Origin: CAMCXE01 sp046347475
GTDB taxonomy: Bacteria > Pseudomonadota > Gammaproteobacteria > Pseudomonadales > Cellvibrionaceae
NCBI GenBank assembly: GCA_046347475.1
Contig: JAXMGD010000004.1
Location: 433,148 to 497,147 of the forward strand
Direction of reading: 5' to 3'
DNA length: 64,000 nucleotides
The position numbers and the translations under genes are program-made. The notes under the pieces are model-generated. The model was not told the origin of the DNA and did no database searches. It saw only the letters and a program-made list of their open reading frames with translations. This document shows positions 42,844 to 52,085 of the stretch, piece by piece. The stretch's first letter is position 1, and each line of letters begins with the position of its first letter.

Positions 42844-44481
42844 CTACATGTTGGGATAGTTTGGCCCGCCCGCGCCTTCTGGTGTCACCCAGGTGATGTT
42901 CTGAGCCGGGTCTTTGATGTCGCAGGTTTTGCAGTGTACGCAGTTTTGCCCATTGATCTGCAGGCGCGCTGTACCTTCTTGCTCAACAATTTCATACACA
43001 CCGGCCGGGCAATAGCGCTGGGCGGGCTCTGCATAGAGCGGCAGGTTTTTCACCACCGGAATGGTCGGGTCGATCAAGCGCAGGTGGCAGGGCTGATCTT
43101 CCTCGTGGTTGGTATTGGAGAGGTACACAGAGGAGAGCTTATCAAAGCTCAGCACACCATCTGGCTTGGGGTACTGGATTACCGGGCAAGCGGCGGCGGG
43201 CTTTAAACAGGCGTGATCGGCCTTGTTATCGCTTAAGGTCCAGGGCAAGTGGCCGCCGAACAGATTGATGTCTACAAAGGCGTAGGCCGACCCCCACAAA
43301 TTGCCCCAGCGATGCTGAGCGGGGCCGAAGTTGCGCTGTAAATAAAGCTCATCATAGGCCCAGGAGTCTTCATAGGCGGCGGCGAATTCACTTAGGTCCG
43401 TGCTCTCAAGCCCTTGCGCCAGAGCTTTGGCCAGCACTTCAGCGGCAATCATGCCGGACTTCATGGCGGTGTGTGAGCCTTTGATTTTGGCGAAATTTAA
43501 CGTACCCGCATCATCACCAATCAACAGCCCGCCGGGGAAATGCATTTTGGGTTGCGATTGCAAACCGCCTTTGGCGATGGCCCGCGCGCCATAAGCTATG
43601 CGTTTGCCACCCTTTAAAAACTGCGCGATGGTGGGGTGGTGTTTGTAGCGCTGAAATTCATCAAAGGGGCTGATGTGGGGGTTTTCGTAGGAGAGATCGG
43701 TAATTAAACCCAGGGCCACCTGGCGATCCTCTAAGTGATACAAAAAGCCGCCGCCGTGGGTTGCCGATTCAGCCAGCGGCCAACCGGCGGTGTGCACCAC
43801 CAAACCGGGCCGGTGCTGTTCGGCGGGAATTTGCCAGAGTTCTTTGATACCTAAGCCGTAGTGCTGGGGTTCTTTACCTGCGTCCAGCTGGAAGTGCTGA
43901 ATCAGACGTTTACCCAAATGGCCCCGGCAACCCTCGGCGAACAGGGTGTATTTGCCGTGTAATTCCATGCCGGGGGTGAAGCTGCTTTTATGCTGGCCAT
44001 CGGCGCCTACGCCCATATCACCTATGAGTATGCCTTTAACGGCACCCTGCTCATCAAACAACAGCTCACTGGCGGCAAAGCCCGGAAAAATATCGACGCC
44101 GAGCGCTTCGGCCTGTTCAGCTAACCAGCGGCATAAATTGCCGAGGCTGATAATAAAATTGCCCTCATTGTGGAGGGTTTTGGGTACAAAAAAGCTTGGC
44201 ACTTTGAGGCTTTTATCGGCCTGGGCGAGGTAATAAATCTCGTCGCTGCTTACGGCTGTTTTAAGCGGCGCACCCTGCTTCAACCAATCGGGGAACAGCT
44301 CATTGAGCGCCCTAGGTTCAAACACTGCGCCGGAGAGAATGTGGGCGCCAACTTCTGAGCCCTTTTCCACCACACAGACGGACAGGTCAGCGGACAACTG
44401 CTTAAGGCGGCAGGCGGCGGCGAGGCCCGCAGGTCCCGCCCCCACAATTACCACGTCATAAGGCATCGACTCTCGTTCCAC
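42844..44481 (-). CDS. etfD: Electron transfer flavoprotein-ubiquinone oxidoreductase
   Basis: 545 residues. Start GTG at 44481 (VERESMPYD) is preferred since family members begin (M/V)ERESMxxDVVIVGAG; an ATG seven codons upstream is possible. It has the FAD-binding GAGPAGLAAA, EKGSEVGAHILSG, ubiquinone-side YHLEDRQVALGL, and the C-terminal 4Fe-4S site CVHCKTCDIKDP with NITWVTPEGAGGPNYPNM. It accepts electrons from EtfAB and reduces the quinone pool at the inner membrane. Divergent from etfBA, a common arrangement. Confidence 0.97.
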   Translation of the reverse strand: MERESMPYDVVIVGAGPAGLAAACRLKQLSADLSVCVVEKGSEVGAHILSGAVFEPRALNELFPDWLKQGAPLKTAVSSDEIYYLAQADKSLKVPSFFVPKTLHNEGNFIISLGNLCRWLAEQAEALGVDIFPGFAASELLFDEQGAVKGILIGDMGVGADGQHKSSFTPGMELHGKYTLFAEGCRGHLGKRLIQHFQLDAGKEPQHYGLGIKELWQIPAEQHRPGLVVHTAGWPLAESATHGGGFLYHLEDRQVALGLITDLSYENPHISPFDEFQRYKHHPTIAQFLKGGKRIAYGARAIAKGGLQSQPKMHFPGGLLIGDDAGTLNFAKIKGSHTAMKSGMIAAEVLAKALAQGLESTDLSEFAAAYEDSWAYDELYLQRNFGPAQHRWGNLWGSAYAFVDINLFGGHLPWTLSDNKADHACLKPAAACPVIQYPKPDGVLSFDKLSSVYLSNTNHEEDQPCHLRLIDPTIPVVKNLPLYAEPAQRYCPAGVYEIVEQEGTARLQINGQNCVHCKTCDIKDPAQNITWVTPEGAGGPNYPNM

Positions 44482-44688
44482 AGGCACACCCCACTTGGCC
44501 AAAAAAGCGCGCAGTATAAAAGTAATAGGTGCTAAACAGTACGCTGACTTCAGGAGAATTTGTGTAAAAGGCTAGCCACACAAAACTAATGCTTTTAGTA
44601 TCGCCGCTTTTGTTAGTCTGACACTCACCCCGGTGCACATGCGTATAGGCAACAGCCGGTAAAGCCCAATCTGGAGAGCTAAGCCCCT

Positions 44689-45441
44689 ATGAAAATCCTC
44701 GTCCCCATCAAGCGGGTGGTCGATGCCAACGTTAAGGTGCGCCCTAACGACAGCCAAAGCCAAGTTGATACCGCCAATCTGAAAATGGCGGTGAACCCCT
44801 TCTGTGAGATCGCTATAGAAGAAGCGGTGCGCTTAGTTGAGCGCGGCGCCGCCAGCGAAGTCATTGCCGTGTGCATCGGCGACAGCAAAGCCCAAGAGCA
44901 GCTGCGCTCAGCCCTGGCCATAGGCGCCGACCGGGCAATTCTGGTGGAAGCTCCTGCCGATTTAGAACCCTTAGCCGTTGCCAAAGCCCTCCAGGCACTA
45001 GTAGCCAAAGAGCAGCCGGGCCTGGTTATCCTGGGCAAACAATCCATCGACGGCGACAACAATCAAACCGGCCAGATGCTCGCCGCCCTATGTGATATGC
45101 CCCAGGGCACCTTCGCCTCCGAACTGGTTATTGCCGATGGCAAAGCTCAGGTCACCCGCGAGATCGACGGCGGCTTAGAAACCCTCAGCCTCAGCCTACC
45201 AGCGGTCATCACCACCGACCTGCGTTTGAACGAACCGCGCTACGCCTCACTGCCCAACATCATGAAGGCGAAGAAAAAACCCCTGGATATTATTCCCCTG
45301 GCCGACCTAGGCGTAGAGGCAACGCCTCGGGTGAAAACCCTAAAAGTGGAACTGCCCCCAGAGCGCAGCGCCGGTATTAAGGTAGCCAGCGTTGCTGAGC
45401 TGGTGGATAAATTAAAGAACCAAGCCAAGGTGATTGCATGA
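44689..45441 (+). CDS. etfB: Electron transfer flavoprotein beta subunit
   Basis: 250 residues. Typical N-terminus MKILVPIKRVVDANVKVR, AMP-binding region and the NPFCEIAIEEAVRLVE, IGADRAIL, GKQSIDGDNNQTGQML and LPAVITTDLRLNEPRYASLP signature. With EtfA it carries electrons from acyl-CoA and other dehydrogenases to EtfD. The stop overlaps the etfA start (GCATGAG), so both are made together. Confidence 0.97.
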   Translation: MKILVPIKRVVDANVKVRPNDSQSQVDTANLKMAVNPFCEIAIEEAVRLVERGAASEVIAVCIGDSKAQEQLRSALAIGADRAILVEAPADLEPLAVAKALQALVAKEQPGLVILGKQSIDGDNNQTGQMLAALCDMPQGTFASELVIADGKAQVTREIDGGLETLSLSLPAVITTDLRLNEPRYASLPNIMKAKKKPLDIIPLADLGVEATPRVKTLKVELPPERSAGIKVASVAELVDKLKNQAKVIA

Positions 45442-46370
45442 GCGTTTTAGTTATTGCTGAATTTGATAGTGCGGGCGTTAAGGCTGCAACGCTCCACACC
45501 ATTACCGCCGCCGCTCAATTAGGTCCAGTGGAGGTTTTAGTCGCTGGCCACCAATGCCAGAGCGCAGCCCAAAGCCTCGCCGCCTGCCCCGCTGTGAGCA
45601 AAGTGTGGCTGGCCGATAGCCAAACCCTCGCTAACAGCCTGGCAGAACCCTTGGCTAAATTAATCGCCGCCCGCGCCGCAGGCTTTAGCCACATACTGGC
45701 GCCGGCCACCAGCTTTGGTAAAAACCTACTGCCGCGCGTTGCTGCCCTTGTGGACGTGCAGCAAATCTCTGATGTGATTGCCGTGGTCAGTCAAGACACC
45801 TTTAAGCGCCCGGTATACGCTGGCAGCTTAATAGCCACAGTGCAGAGCACCGACGCCATCAAGGTGCTCACCATTCGCACCACCGCCTTTGACGCCGCTG
45901 CCAGCACGGGCGGCAATGCGGCCATCGAAACCATTAGCGCTGATGCCGCCAACACTCAAAGCGCGTTTGTGAGTGCGAGCCTCGCGGTAAGTGAGCGGCC
46001 GGAATTAACAGCCGCCAAGATTGTGGTATCCGGCGGGCGGGCCCTCGGCAGTGCGGAAAACTTCGAGCTGATTTATCAATTGGCCGATACCCTCGGCGCA
46101 GCCGTCGGCGCCTCCCGCGCGGCAGTGGATGCAGGCTACGCCCCGAACGACTATCAAGTCGGCCAGACCGGCAAAATCGTCGCGCCTGAGTTGTACATTG
46201 CGGTAGGCATCTCCGGCGCCATTCAACACATGGCGGGCATGAAGGACTCCAAGGTGATTGTGGCCATCAACAAAGACCCGGACGCACCTATCTTCCAAGC
46301 CGCCGATTATGGCCTAGTGGCGGATTTATTCGAGGCCGTCCCCGCCCTCACCCAGGCGCTCAAAGGCTAA
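45438..46370 (+). CDS. etfA: Electron transfer flavoprotein alpha subunit
   Basis: 310 residues. The FAD domain shows VVSGGRALGSAENFELIYQL, AVGASRAAVDAGYAPNDYQVGQTG, VAPELYIAVGISGAIQHMAG and NKDPDAPIFQAADYGLVADLF, the full ETF alpha signature. N-terminal part has VLVAGHQ and HILAPATSFGKNLLPRVAAL. Normal length, no anomalies. Confidence 0.97.
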   Translation: MSVLVIAEFDSAGVKAATLHTITAAAQLGPVEVLVAGHQCQSAAQSLAACPAVSKVWLADSQTLANSLAEPLAKLIAARAAGFSHILAPATSFGKNLLPRVAALVDVQQISDVIAVVSQDTFKRPVYAGSLIATVQSTDAIKVLTIRTTAFDAAASTGGNAAIETISADAANTQSAFVSASLAVSERPELTAAKIVVSGGRALGSAENFELIYQLADTLGAAVGASRAAVDAGYAPNDYQVGQTGKIVAPELYIAVGISGAIQHMAGMKDSKVIVAINKDPDAPIFQAADYGLVADLFEAVPALTQALKG

Positions 46371-46376
46371 AGGGCT

Positions 46377-46403
46377 CGGTGCGCGGCCGCTGGCGGCGCA
46401 CCG
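46377..46403 (+). terminator. GC-rich hairpin after etfA
   Basis: CGGTGCGC (46377-46384) pairs with GCGCACCG (46396-46403) seven bases after the etfA stop. It lacks a T-tract, so it may be a Rho-dependent stop aid or mRNA 3' end protection rather than an intrinsic terminator. Confidence 0.4.
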
Positions 46404-46574
46404 CATTCTCATATTCAAGCCTTCTGCGCCGCCCAGCTGCATAGCCGCATTATAAGAATCAAGGCCCGGCTGGCCGCACACACCTGGGCACAGCCCCAGG
46501 ATTTGTGGTTTTTCGCAATCTCAAGCTAGAGTCAAGTTAACCTGCTCGCTCACCGCTTTTAATCAGGCACCTGC

Positions 46575-48710
46575 ATGTTCAGTTTCTACGAAGCACAATC
46601 AAAAGTTCAAAAAGACCGGCAGCTGATGCGCGAGACCGACGTGCGTATGGCTAAATATTCCCGCCGGGGGATTGTGACCAACGTATTAATTTATCTTTTA
46701 TGCTTAGCCAGCGGCGAATTTAAAGAAATCGAATACAACCTCAGCATTGTTCTCACCATAGGTTTACTGCTCACCACGCTGCTGCGCGGTTATTTTCTCT
46801 ATCGCTTTGAAAGCATTTACCCGCGCGCGCCCAACCGCTGGCGCAATATCTATTTCTCCGTCACCCTTTTGGGTGCCGTCTGGTGGGGGATTATTACCTC
46901 CAGCATGACGGTGGCGCTGGAATTACAACACGAAGCGCCCTTGATTTGGCTTTATACCGGGGTATTTTTCGCCACTACCGCGCATGCCTTTGCACCCTAC
47001 GGCCGCTTTTTAACCTATTACCAACTAATTGGTTTAGTGCCCTTAGCCATCAGCGCATTTTTTGTCGGCGAATTAATTAGCCTGGTGAGCGGTGTAGTGA
47101 TGTTATTTTTCTGTTGGATTTTAAATCACCAGTCGCGCACCATGACGGAAAATTATTGGGATCGCTTAGAAGCCAATTATATTCTCGCGCGCAAAACCGA
47201 AACCCTAGAAGAAGAAAAGCGCGGCACCCGCGCCACGGTACAATTAAACCAAGAATATATGGGCCTACTGCGCACTGAATTAAAAGGCCTATTAGAAACC
47301 CGCCGCAAGCCCCGCGACGGCAACAGTGAAACGCCGGAACAGGCCAACAACAACCGCCCCCGCCTGCTGCAACTGTTTAATAACGTCAATGATTTTTACC
47401 AGGTGTTAACCAAAGAGTTGGTCATCCACAACCGCGTATTTAACCTGCGCCATCTGCTGCAAAACCTCGTAGCCCAATACGTTAACCCCGCTCAGGCGCG
47501 CAGTATTTTGCTGGACTCCTCACTCTCCTCCCATTTACCCATGCGCATGTACGGTGATGTGGAGCGTTTTTCCCAGGTGGTGAATATTCTCCTCAATGTC
47601 ATCATCAACCAAAGTGAAGGCTGCCAAATTTTATTGGAAGCGGAATTTACCCGCGACCAAGAGCGCGAAGGTGAATTGCATTTAACGCTCTCAAGGCAAA
47701 CCCTCGCAGCGAAAAAATTATTTTTCCAAGACCTTACCGACGAATCCATTCAACTGAATTTAGACCTTGCCCTGGCCAAAGGCCTCGCCGATGCCCTCGG
47801 CGGCAATTTAGATTTAGCCGAAGCGGGCAACGCCGGTGAAGGCGTACAACTGCGCTTTCGCCTGCGCATGACCATGGCAGAACACGAAGCCCACATGGTG
47901 TTTCAACGCCCGCAATTTCGTGGCAAACGCATTCTTCTGCAACACCCCAACCCGCGCCTCTTGGACATTAAACGCCACGAATTAGATGCCATGGGGTTTG
48001 TGGTATTTACCGAAACACAATTAAAAAAGGCCTTTAATAAACTGGAAGAATCCATCAGCCAGGGCCAAGCCCTCGACGCCATTGTTTATTACTTAGAAGC
48101 CGACGACACCGACACCATCGAATTTGCCGAAGCCATATTGGCCCGCCCAGACTTAAAATTTGTCAAACAACTGGCCTTAATCTCGGCCAGCAGCCTGGGC
48201 AGCCCGGCCATAAGCGCACTGAGAAATGCCGCTAATTTCCACACCATATTGCGCCCGGCAGGGATTTTTGAATTGGAAATTAACCTGCAGCCGTTGATTA
48301 GCAAAATCGCCCAGGGCGATGTGGCTTTTATTACGCCAGAAGTGCTGCTGTACAACCCAGATAAAAAAAATCTTACCAGCAAACAATGGTTAAACCAGTT
48401 TGCGGTGGTGAGCGAAGTCAACACGCTCGATGCGCTTTTTGAAACCATTAACGCTCACCCACCGATTATCATCGCCTGTGTGCTGGATGTGCTGGGCATG
48501 TCCGAACAGATGCTGTTACAACTGCGCACCTTTGAGCGCGACCGCCAGCAGGAATTTTTTACCCCGGTAATTGGCATAGGCTCTGCAGACCAAGCCTATA
48601 GCGCCTACCAAATGGGTGTAGACCATTTTTTAAATAAGGATGACAGCAGCCACACCCAAGTACATGAATTAATTTATTGGCGCGATGTATTTATGGCGCA
48701 ACGGCATTAA
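46575..48710 (+). CDS. Membrane protein with degenerate histidine-kinase and receiver-like parts
   Basis: 711 residues. Six predicted membrane helices lie in residues ~35-185, followed by a coiled coil. The next part keeps the shape of a HATPase domain: GDVERFSQVVNILLNVIIN (N-box-like) and LALAKGLADALGGNLDLAEAG (G2-like), but no DxGxG box and no HxxxP phospho-acceptor segment are found. The C-terminal ~270 residues carry two receiver-like folds (KRILLQHPNPRLLDIKRHEL, IIIACVLDVLGMSEQMLLQL) without a clear acceptor Asp triad. It may be a pseudokinase that senses or transmits signals by binding. Follows etfA but is not coupled to it. Confidence 0.6.
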   Translation: MFSFYEAQSKVQKDRQLMRETDVRMAKYSRRGIVTNVLIYLLCLASGEFKEIEYNLSIVLTIGLLLTTLLRGYFLYRFESIYPRAPNRWRNIYFSVTLLGAVWWGIITSSMTVALELQHEAPLIWLYTGVFFATTAHAFAPYGRFLTYYQLIGLVPLAISAFFVGELISLVSGVVMLFFCWILNHQSRTMTENYWDRLEANYILARKTETLEEEKRGTRATVQLNQEYMGLLRTELKGLLETRRKPRDGNSETPEQANNNRPRLLQLFNNVNDFYQVLTKELVIHNRVFNLRHLLQNLVAQYVNPAQARSILLDSSLSSHLPMRMYGDVERFSQVVNILLNVIINQSEGCQILLEAEFTRDQEREGELHLTLSRQTLAAKKLFFQDLTDESIQLNLDLALAKGLADALGGNLDLAEAGNAGEGVQLRFRLRMTMAEHEAHMVFQRPQFRGKRILLQHPNPRLLDIKRHELDAMGFVVFTETQLKKAFNKLEESISQGQALDAIVYYLEADDTDTIEFAEAILARPDLKFVKQLALISASSLGSPAISALRNAANFHTILRPAGIFELEINLQPLISKIAQGDVAFITPEVLLYNPDKKNLTSKQWLNQFAVVSEVNTLDALFETINAHPPIIIACVLDVLGMSEQMLLQLRTFERDRQQEFFTPVIGIGSADQAYSAYQMGVDHFLNKDDSSHTQVHELIYWRDVFMAQRH

Positions 48711-49027
48711 TGGTCATTTAGGGTAAGCAACTTATATCCTTGTTGAGACATAGAGGCGGTGAATTCACAACTCCCACAAAAAGCCGAAGGCAAAAACTCA
48801 ACGGACTGGGACTATAAGAGTTGAATTTAAACCCAATAAAGCAAAACCAATACAGACTTCCCTGTCAATTTAATAGTCGGCAATTAAATTTTAAGCAAAA
48901 TATCAACCATCTGGCTTTAGCAACCCAGATTAAAAAATTAAATTGACTTAGAGTTTAGATTTTACAAAACAGACACGCCCCATAAATCGCCTCACGCGCG
49001 CTACGATTAAGCCACCGAGATTCTGCC
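48711..49027. other. Non-coding gap before the kinase gene
   Basis: 317 AT-rich bases with no frame of note. TTGACTT at 48943-48949 could be a -35 box, but no matching -10 at normal spacing was found. Otherwise I see nothing here. Confidence 0.45.
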
Positions 49028-50644
49028 ATGGTACAGCCGCCCGATAAGAATAATGATGCCACCCGCTTAAACACACAACAGCCAGAATCGGATGCCACCC
49101 GTGTGACCCACGTGGATCAAACCCAGCTCACACATACAGATGCCACCCGCCTCACCGAACCCAAGGATGGCCGTACGCGTTTAAATACCACAGGGCCAAG
49201 CCATAACACGGGCGGCGACGCTGCCACCTTGGTGGTCACCAATACCACCTCGCAAAAACCCACGCTTTCAGGCACCCAATCCTCCACCCGCACCAATACC
49301 TACGGCTATGGTTTGGGGCATAGAGTCGCCCCTACACCCGGCGCGCGGGTGCTGCGCGATCGCTTTGAATTAATTGAACCGCCCCTAGGTTCAGGCGGTA
49401 TGGGTGATGTATTTTTAGCGCGCGATTTAGTGCGCGAGGAGATGCAAGATTCCTCGCCCTTAATTGCCTTAAAACTCTTAAATGAAACCTGCCGCTCGCT
49501 CCCCGGCGCACTACAAGCGCTCCAGCGCGAAGCAAAAAAAGCCCAAACCCTCTCGCACCCGAACATAGTCACGGTATTTGATTTCGACCGCGATGGTGAG
49601 GATGCTTTTATCACCATGGAGTATTTAAAAGGTGAGTCATTAAAGGATTATTTGCGCAAACAGCAGAAATTATCGCTCAAAGAAGGCCACGCCATTTTAG
49701 AAAAAATTGCCCGAGGCCTGGCCTATGCACACCAGGAGGGTTTTGTACACGCCGATATTAAACCCGCCAATATTTATATTACCGATAATCACATAGTAAA
49801 AATATTGGACTTAGGTATCGCCCACGCCTTTACCGAAGCCAAAAAAGACGCCCCCAGCGCCGCCGATGAATTAACCAAAAACGCCCTCACACCCGCTTAT
49901 GCCAGCGTGCAAATGTTGCAAGGCGAAGATTCGCTACCGGCTGATGACATCTACGCCCTCGGTTGTGTGGCCTATGAAATATTCGCCGGGCGCCATCCAT
50001 TTTTAGATGAAAAAGCCCGCGCCATCCAAGCGGATGTAGCACAAAAGCGCGGCCTGCTGGTGGAGCCTATTCCCAACCTGCCCAAGCGCTACATGCGGGC
50101 CATTAAAAAAGCCTTAAATTTCGACCGCGATCAACGCTTTAAAGACGCCGGGGCATTTATTGATGCCATTAAACCGCGCAACCTGAAAAAAGACCTCGCG
50201 CTGCTAAGCGCCGCCGTGATTACCACCGGTGTGGTTATCTTCGGCGTTAACCTAGCCCTTAAATCCATTGTGCCGCCGGTAGATAGCCTACCCAGTGAAT
50301 TAAGCAGCACCATTAGTGCCGTTAAAGAAGGCGATGATTTACTGGCGTCTGGTGATATCGATATGGCTCACCGCCTCTACGCGGAAAGCTGGGAAGCAAC
50401 CAATCAAATAACCAACCTAGATCCCATAGTGCTCGATAAAGCACAAATGATTTTGCGCGATCGCATGACCAAAATCGCCAAAGAATTAATTAAACAAACC
50501 AAGCAAGACAATCTGGACGAATTTCACTTGCGCGAACTGGCCAACGCCCTTGAATTTATGCGCAAAGACGAAATCGCCAATAATCTTGATGACATAGATG
50601 ACACCCTGCGCGCACTCACCAAACGCTTAGCTAAAAAACCCTAA
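49028..50644 (+). CDS. Hanks-type Ser/Thr protein kinase, transmembrane
   Basis: 538 residues. N-terminal ~75 residues are disordered with repeated DATRL-type motifs (at residues 10, 22, 38, plus DGRTRL at 47 and DAATLV at 64). The kinase domain has the G-loop GSGGMG (121-126), catalytic Lys149, HADIKPANI with catalytic Asp243 (HAD replaces HRD), and DLG at 261-263 in place of DFG. One membrane helix lies near 390-410; the ~120-residue C-terminal part is extracytoplasmic and helical. The Thr-repeat N-terminus looks like a phosphothreonine tail for FHA-domain binding. Its partner is not visible in the window. Confidence 0.85.
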   Translation: MVQPPDKNNDATRLNTQQPESDATRVTHVDQTQLTHTDATRLTEPKDGRTRLNTTGPSHNTGGDAATLVVTNTTSQKPTLSGTQSSTRTNTYGYGLGHRVAPTPGARVLRDRFELIEPPLGSGGMGDVFLARDLVREEMQDSSPLIALKLLNETCRSLPGALQALQREAKKAQTLSHPNIVTVFDFDRDGEDAFITMEYLKGESLKDYLRKQQKLSLKEGHAILEKIARGLAYAHQEGFVHADIKPANIYITDNHIVKILDLGIAHAFTEAKKDAPSAADELTKNALTPAYASVQMLQGEDSLPADDIYALGCVAYEIFAGRHPFLDEKARAIQADVAQKRGLLVEPIPNLPKRYMRAIKKALNFDRDQRFKDAGAFIDAIKPRNLKKDLALLSAAVITTGVVIFGVNLALKSIVPPVDSLPSELSSTISAVKEGDDLLASGDIDMAHRLYAESWEATNQITNLDPIVLDKAQMILRDRMTKIAKELIKQTKQDNLDEFHLRELANALEFMRKDEIANNLDDIDDTLRALTKRLAKKP

Positions 50645-50986
50645 GGAGATCGTGAAGAGTGCTATTTTGCTTAGCACTAATAAAACTCGCGCAGATGCCT
50701 GAATCTATTTTTGTGGCGAGACTCGCGGCGGCTTAGGCCGCAGTTATTAATTCAGCGATAAAACTCGCTGGCTTATTAACCCGGCGACAAAATAGATCGT
50801 CCTGATCTATTTTGTCTTCGCCCCGCTAAAACGGGCGCAGATACGTGGATCTGCTTATTTTAGCGGGGCTCGCGGCGCCTTAGGCCGCCGGTGCTGCATC
50901 CATGCAGCACTTATTAACCCGGCACTAAATGTCGCCAGGTTAATAATACACATTGCGCCAATTATTCTTACACACGGAATCTATTA
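50645..50986. other. Hairpin-rich intergenic region
   Basis: About 340 bases without a gene. It holds several inverted repeats, listed in the 50787-50946 entry, and repeated GGCGGC..TTAGGCCGC and TTATTAACCCGGC modules. The first ~50 bases are ordinary sequence after the kinase stop. Confidence 0.6.
50787..50946. repeat. Cluster of perfect inverted repeats
   Basis: Four hairpins follow each other. ACAAAATAGATC (50787-50798) pairs with GATCTATTTTGT (50804-50815). CCCCGCTAAAA (50821-50831) pairs with TTTTAGCGGGG (50858-50868), enclosing GCAGAT (50837-50842) / ATCTGC (50849-50854). GTGCTGCAT (50891-50899) pairs with ATGCAGCAC (50902-50910). TTATTAACC (50911-50919) pairs with GGTTAATAA (50938-50946). 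All arms are perfect. None has a classical U-tail. This may be a strong attenuator, a REP-like element or a small structured RNA upstream of the SDR gene. Confidence 0.85.
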
Positions 50987-51852
50987 TGCAGCCATCCGCC
51001 AAAACCATCGTTATTACCGGAGCCACCAACGGCATTGGCCTATGTGCCGCCCAGGCCCTTGCCAACCTGGGCCATAAAGTTGTGTTACACGGCCGCAACC
51101 CGGCCAAAGGCGCTGCAGCCCTTGAGCAAATCCGCGCGCAAAACCCGCAGGCCCAGGTGGAATTTATCTGTGCGGATTTTGCCTCCTTAACCCAGGTACG
51201 AACGCTCGCCGAGCAGATCAATCAATTACCGCAATTGGATATATTGATTAATAATGCCGGTGCCATGTTTGCACAGCCCATGTTAACTGAAGACGGCTTT
51301 GAGGCCACCTTCGCCGTGAATCACCTGGCGCCGTTTTTACTCACACAACTGGTGCTCGATAAATTAATGGCCAGCGCAGAAGCACGTATTATTAACGTCG
51401 CCTCTAACGCGCACAAACGCGCAGGGCCGCTTAATTTTGCGGATTTAATTCAGCCGCGCCACTATGCGCCGTTTAAGGTTTATTGCCACTCCAAACTGGC
51501 CAATATTTTATTTACCCGCGAATTAGCGCGCCGTCTGGCGGGCAGTACAGTTAAAGTAAATTGTTTGCATCCGGGCGTAGTGCGCACAGGATTTTTCCAG
51601 AATGCTACGCCGCTGATGCGCGCGGGCCTGTGGTTATTCGGCAAGTTATTATTAATCTCCCCCACCGCTGGTGCGCAGACGATTCTGCATTTAGCCACCA
51701 CGGAACCGCTCAGCGTCTCCGGCCAGTATTTTGTCCGCTGTAAACAAAAAAAGCCTGCAGACTTTGCCCTTGATGACCAAGCGGCCGAACGCTTATGGCA
51801 AGAGAGTTTGCGACTTACCCAGCTCACGCCATTACTGCTAGATTCCAACTAA
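50986..51852 (+). CDS. Short-chain dehydrogenase/reductase (retinol dehydrogenase-like)
   Basis: 288 residues from ATG at 50986 (an upstream in-frame start would extend into the repeat region). Rossmann motif TGATNGIG near the N-terminus, HGRNPAKG for NADP preference, NNAGA, and the catalytic Tyr-Lys in YCHSKLAN with VASN as the Ser site. The LHPGVVRTG phrase and length fit RDH/WWOX-like SDRs. Substrate is unknown. Confidence 0.88.
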   Translation: MQPSAKTIVITGATNGIGLCAAQALANLGHKVVLHGRNPAKGAAALEQIRAQNPQAQVEFICADFASLTQVRTLAEQINQLPQLDILINNAGAMFAQPMLTEDGFEATFAVNHLAPFLLTQLVLDKLMASAEARIINVASNAHKRAGPLNFADLIQPRHYAPFKVYCHSKLANILFTRELARRLAGSTVKVNCLHPGVVRTGFFQNATPLMRAGLWLFGKLLLISPTAGAQTILHLATTEPLSVSGQYFVRCKQKKPADFALDDQAAERLWQESLRLTQLTPLLLDSN

Positions 51853-52085
51853 GAATTGATTTGCACATCCTGGCAGGCCTTGCAACTAAGTATTTCATCG
51901 CGGCAATCGGCGCCGCCTGCGTCCACCGACTCTGCCTTAAGGTGGATCTTTAACACAGATGCTAAAGCCGCCCAGCGCCAATAGGGTGCAAAATCCTGCT
52001 ATGCTGCCGCCCACGTACCCAGCCCTGTGCGCAGGTCAAAACATCCAGCGGCCCACCGCTGCCATCCAATCGTTCGAGGTGCTTC

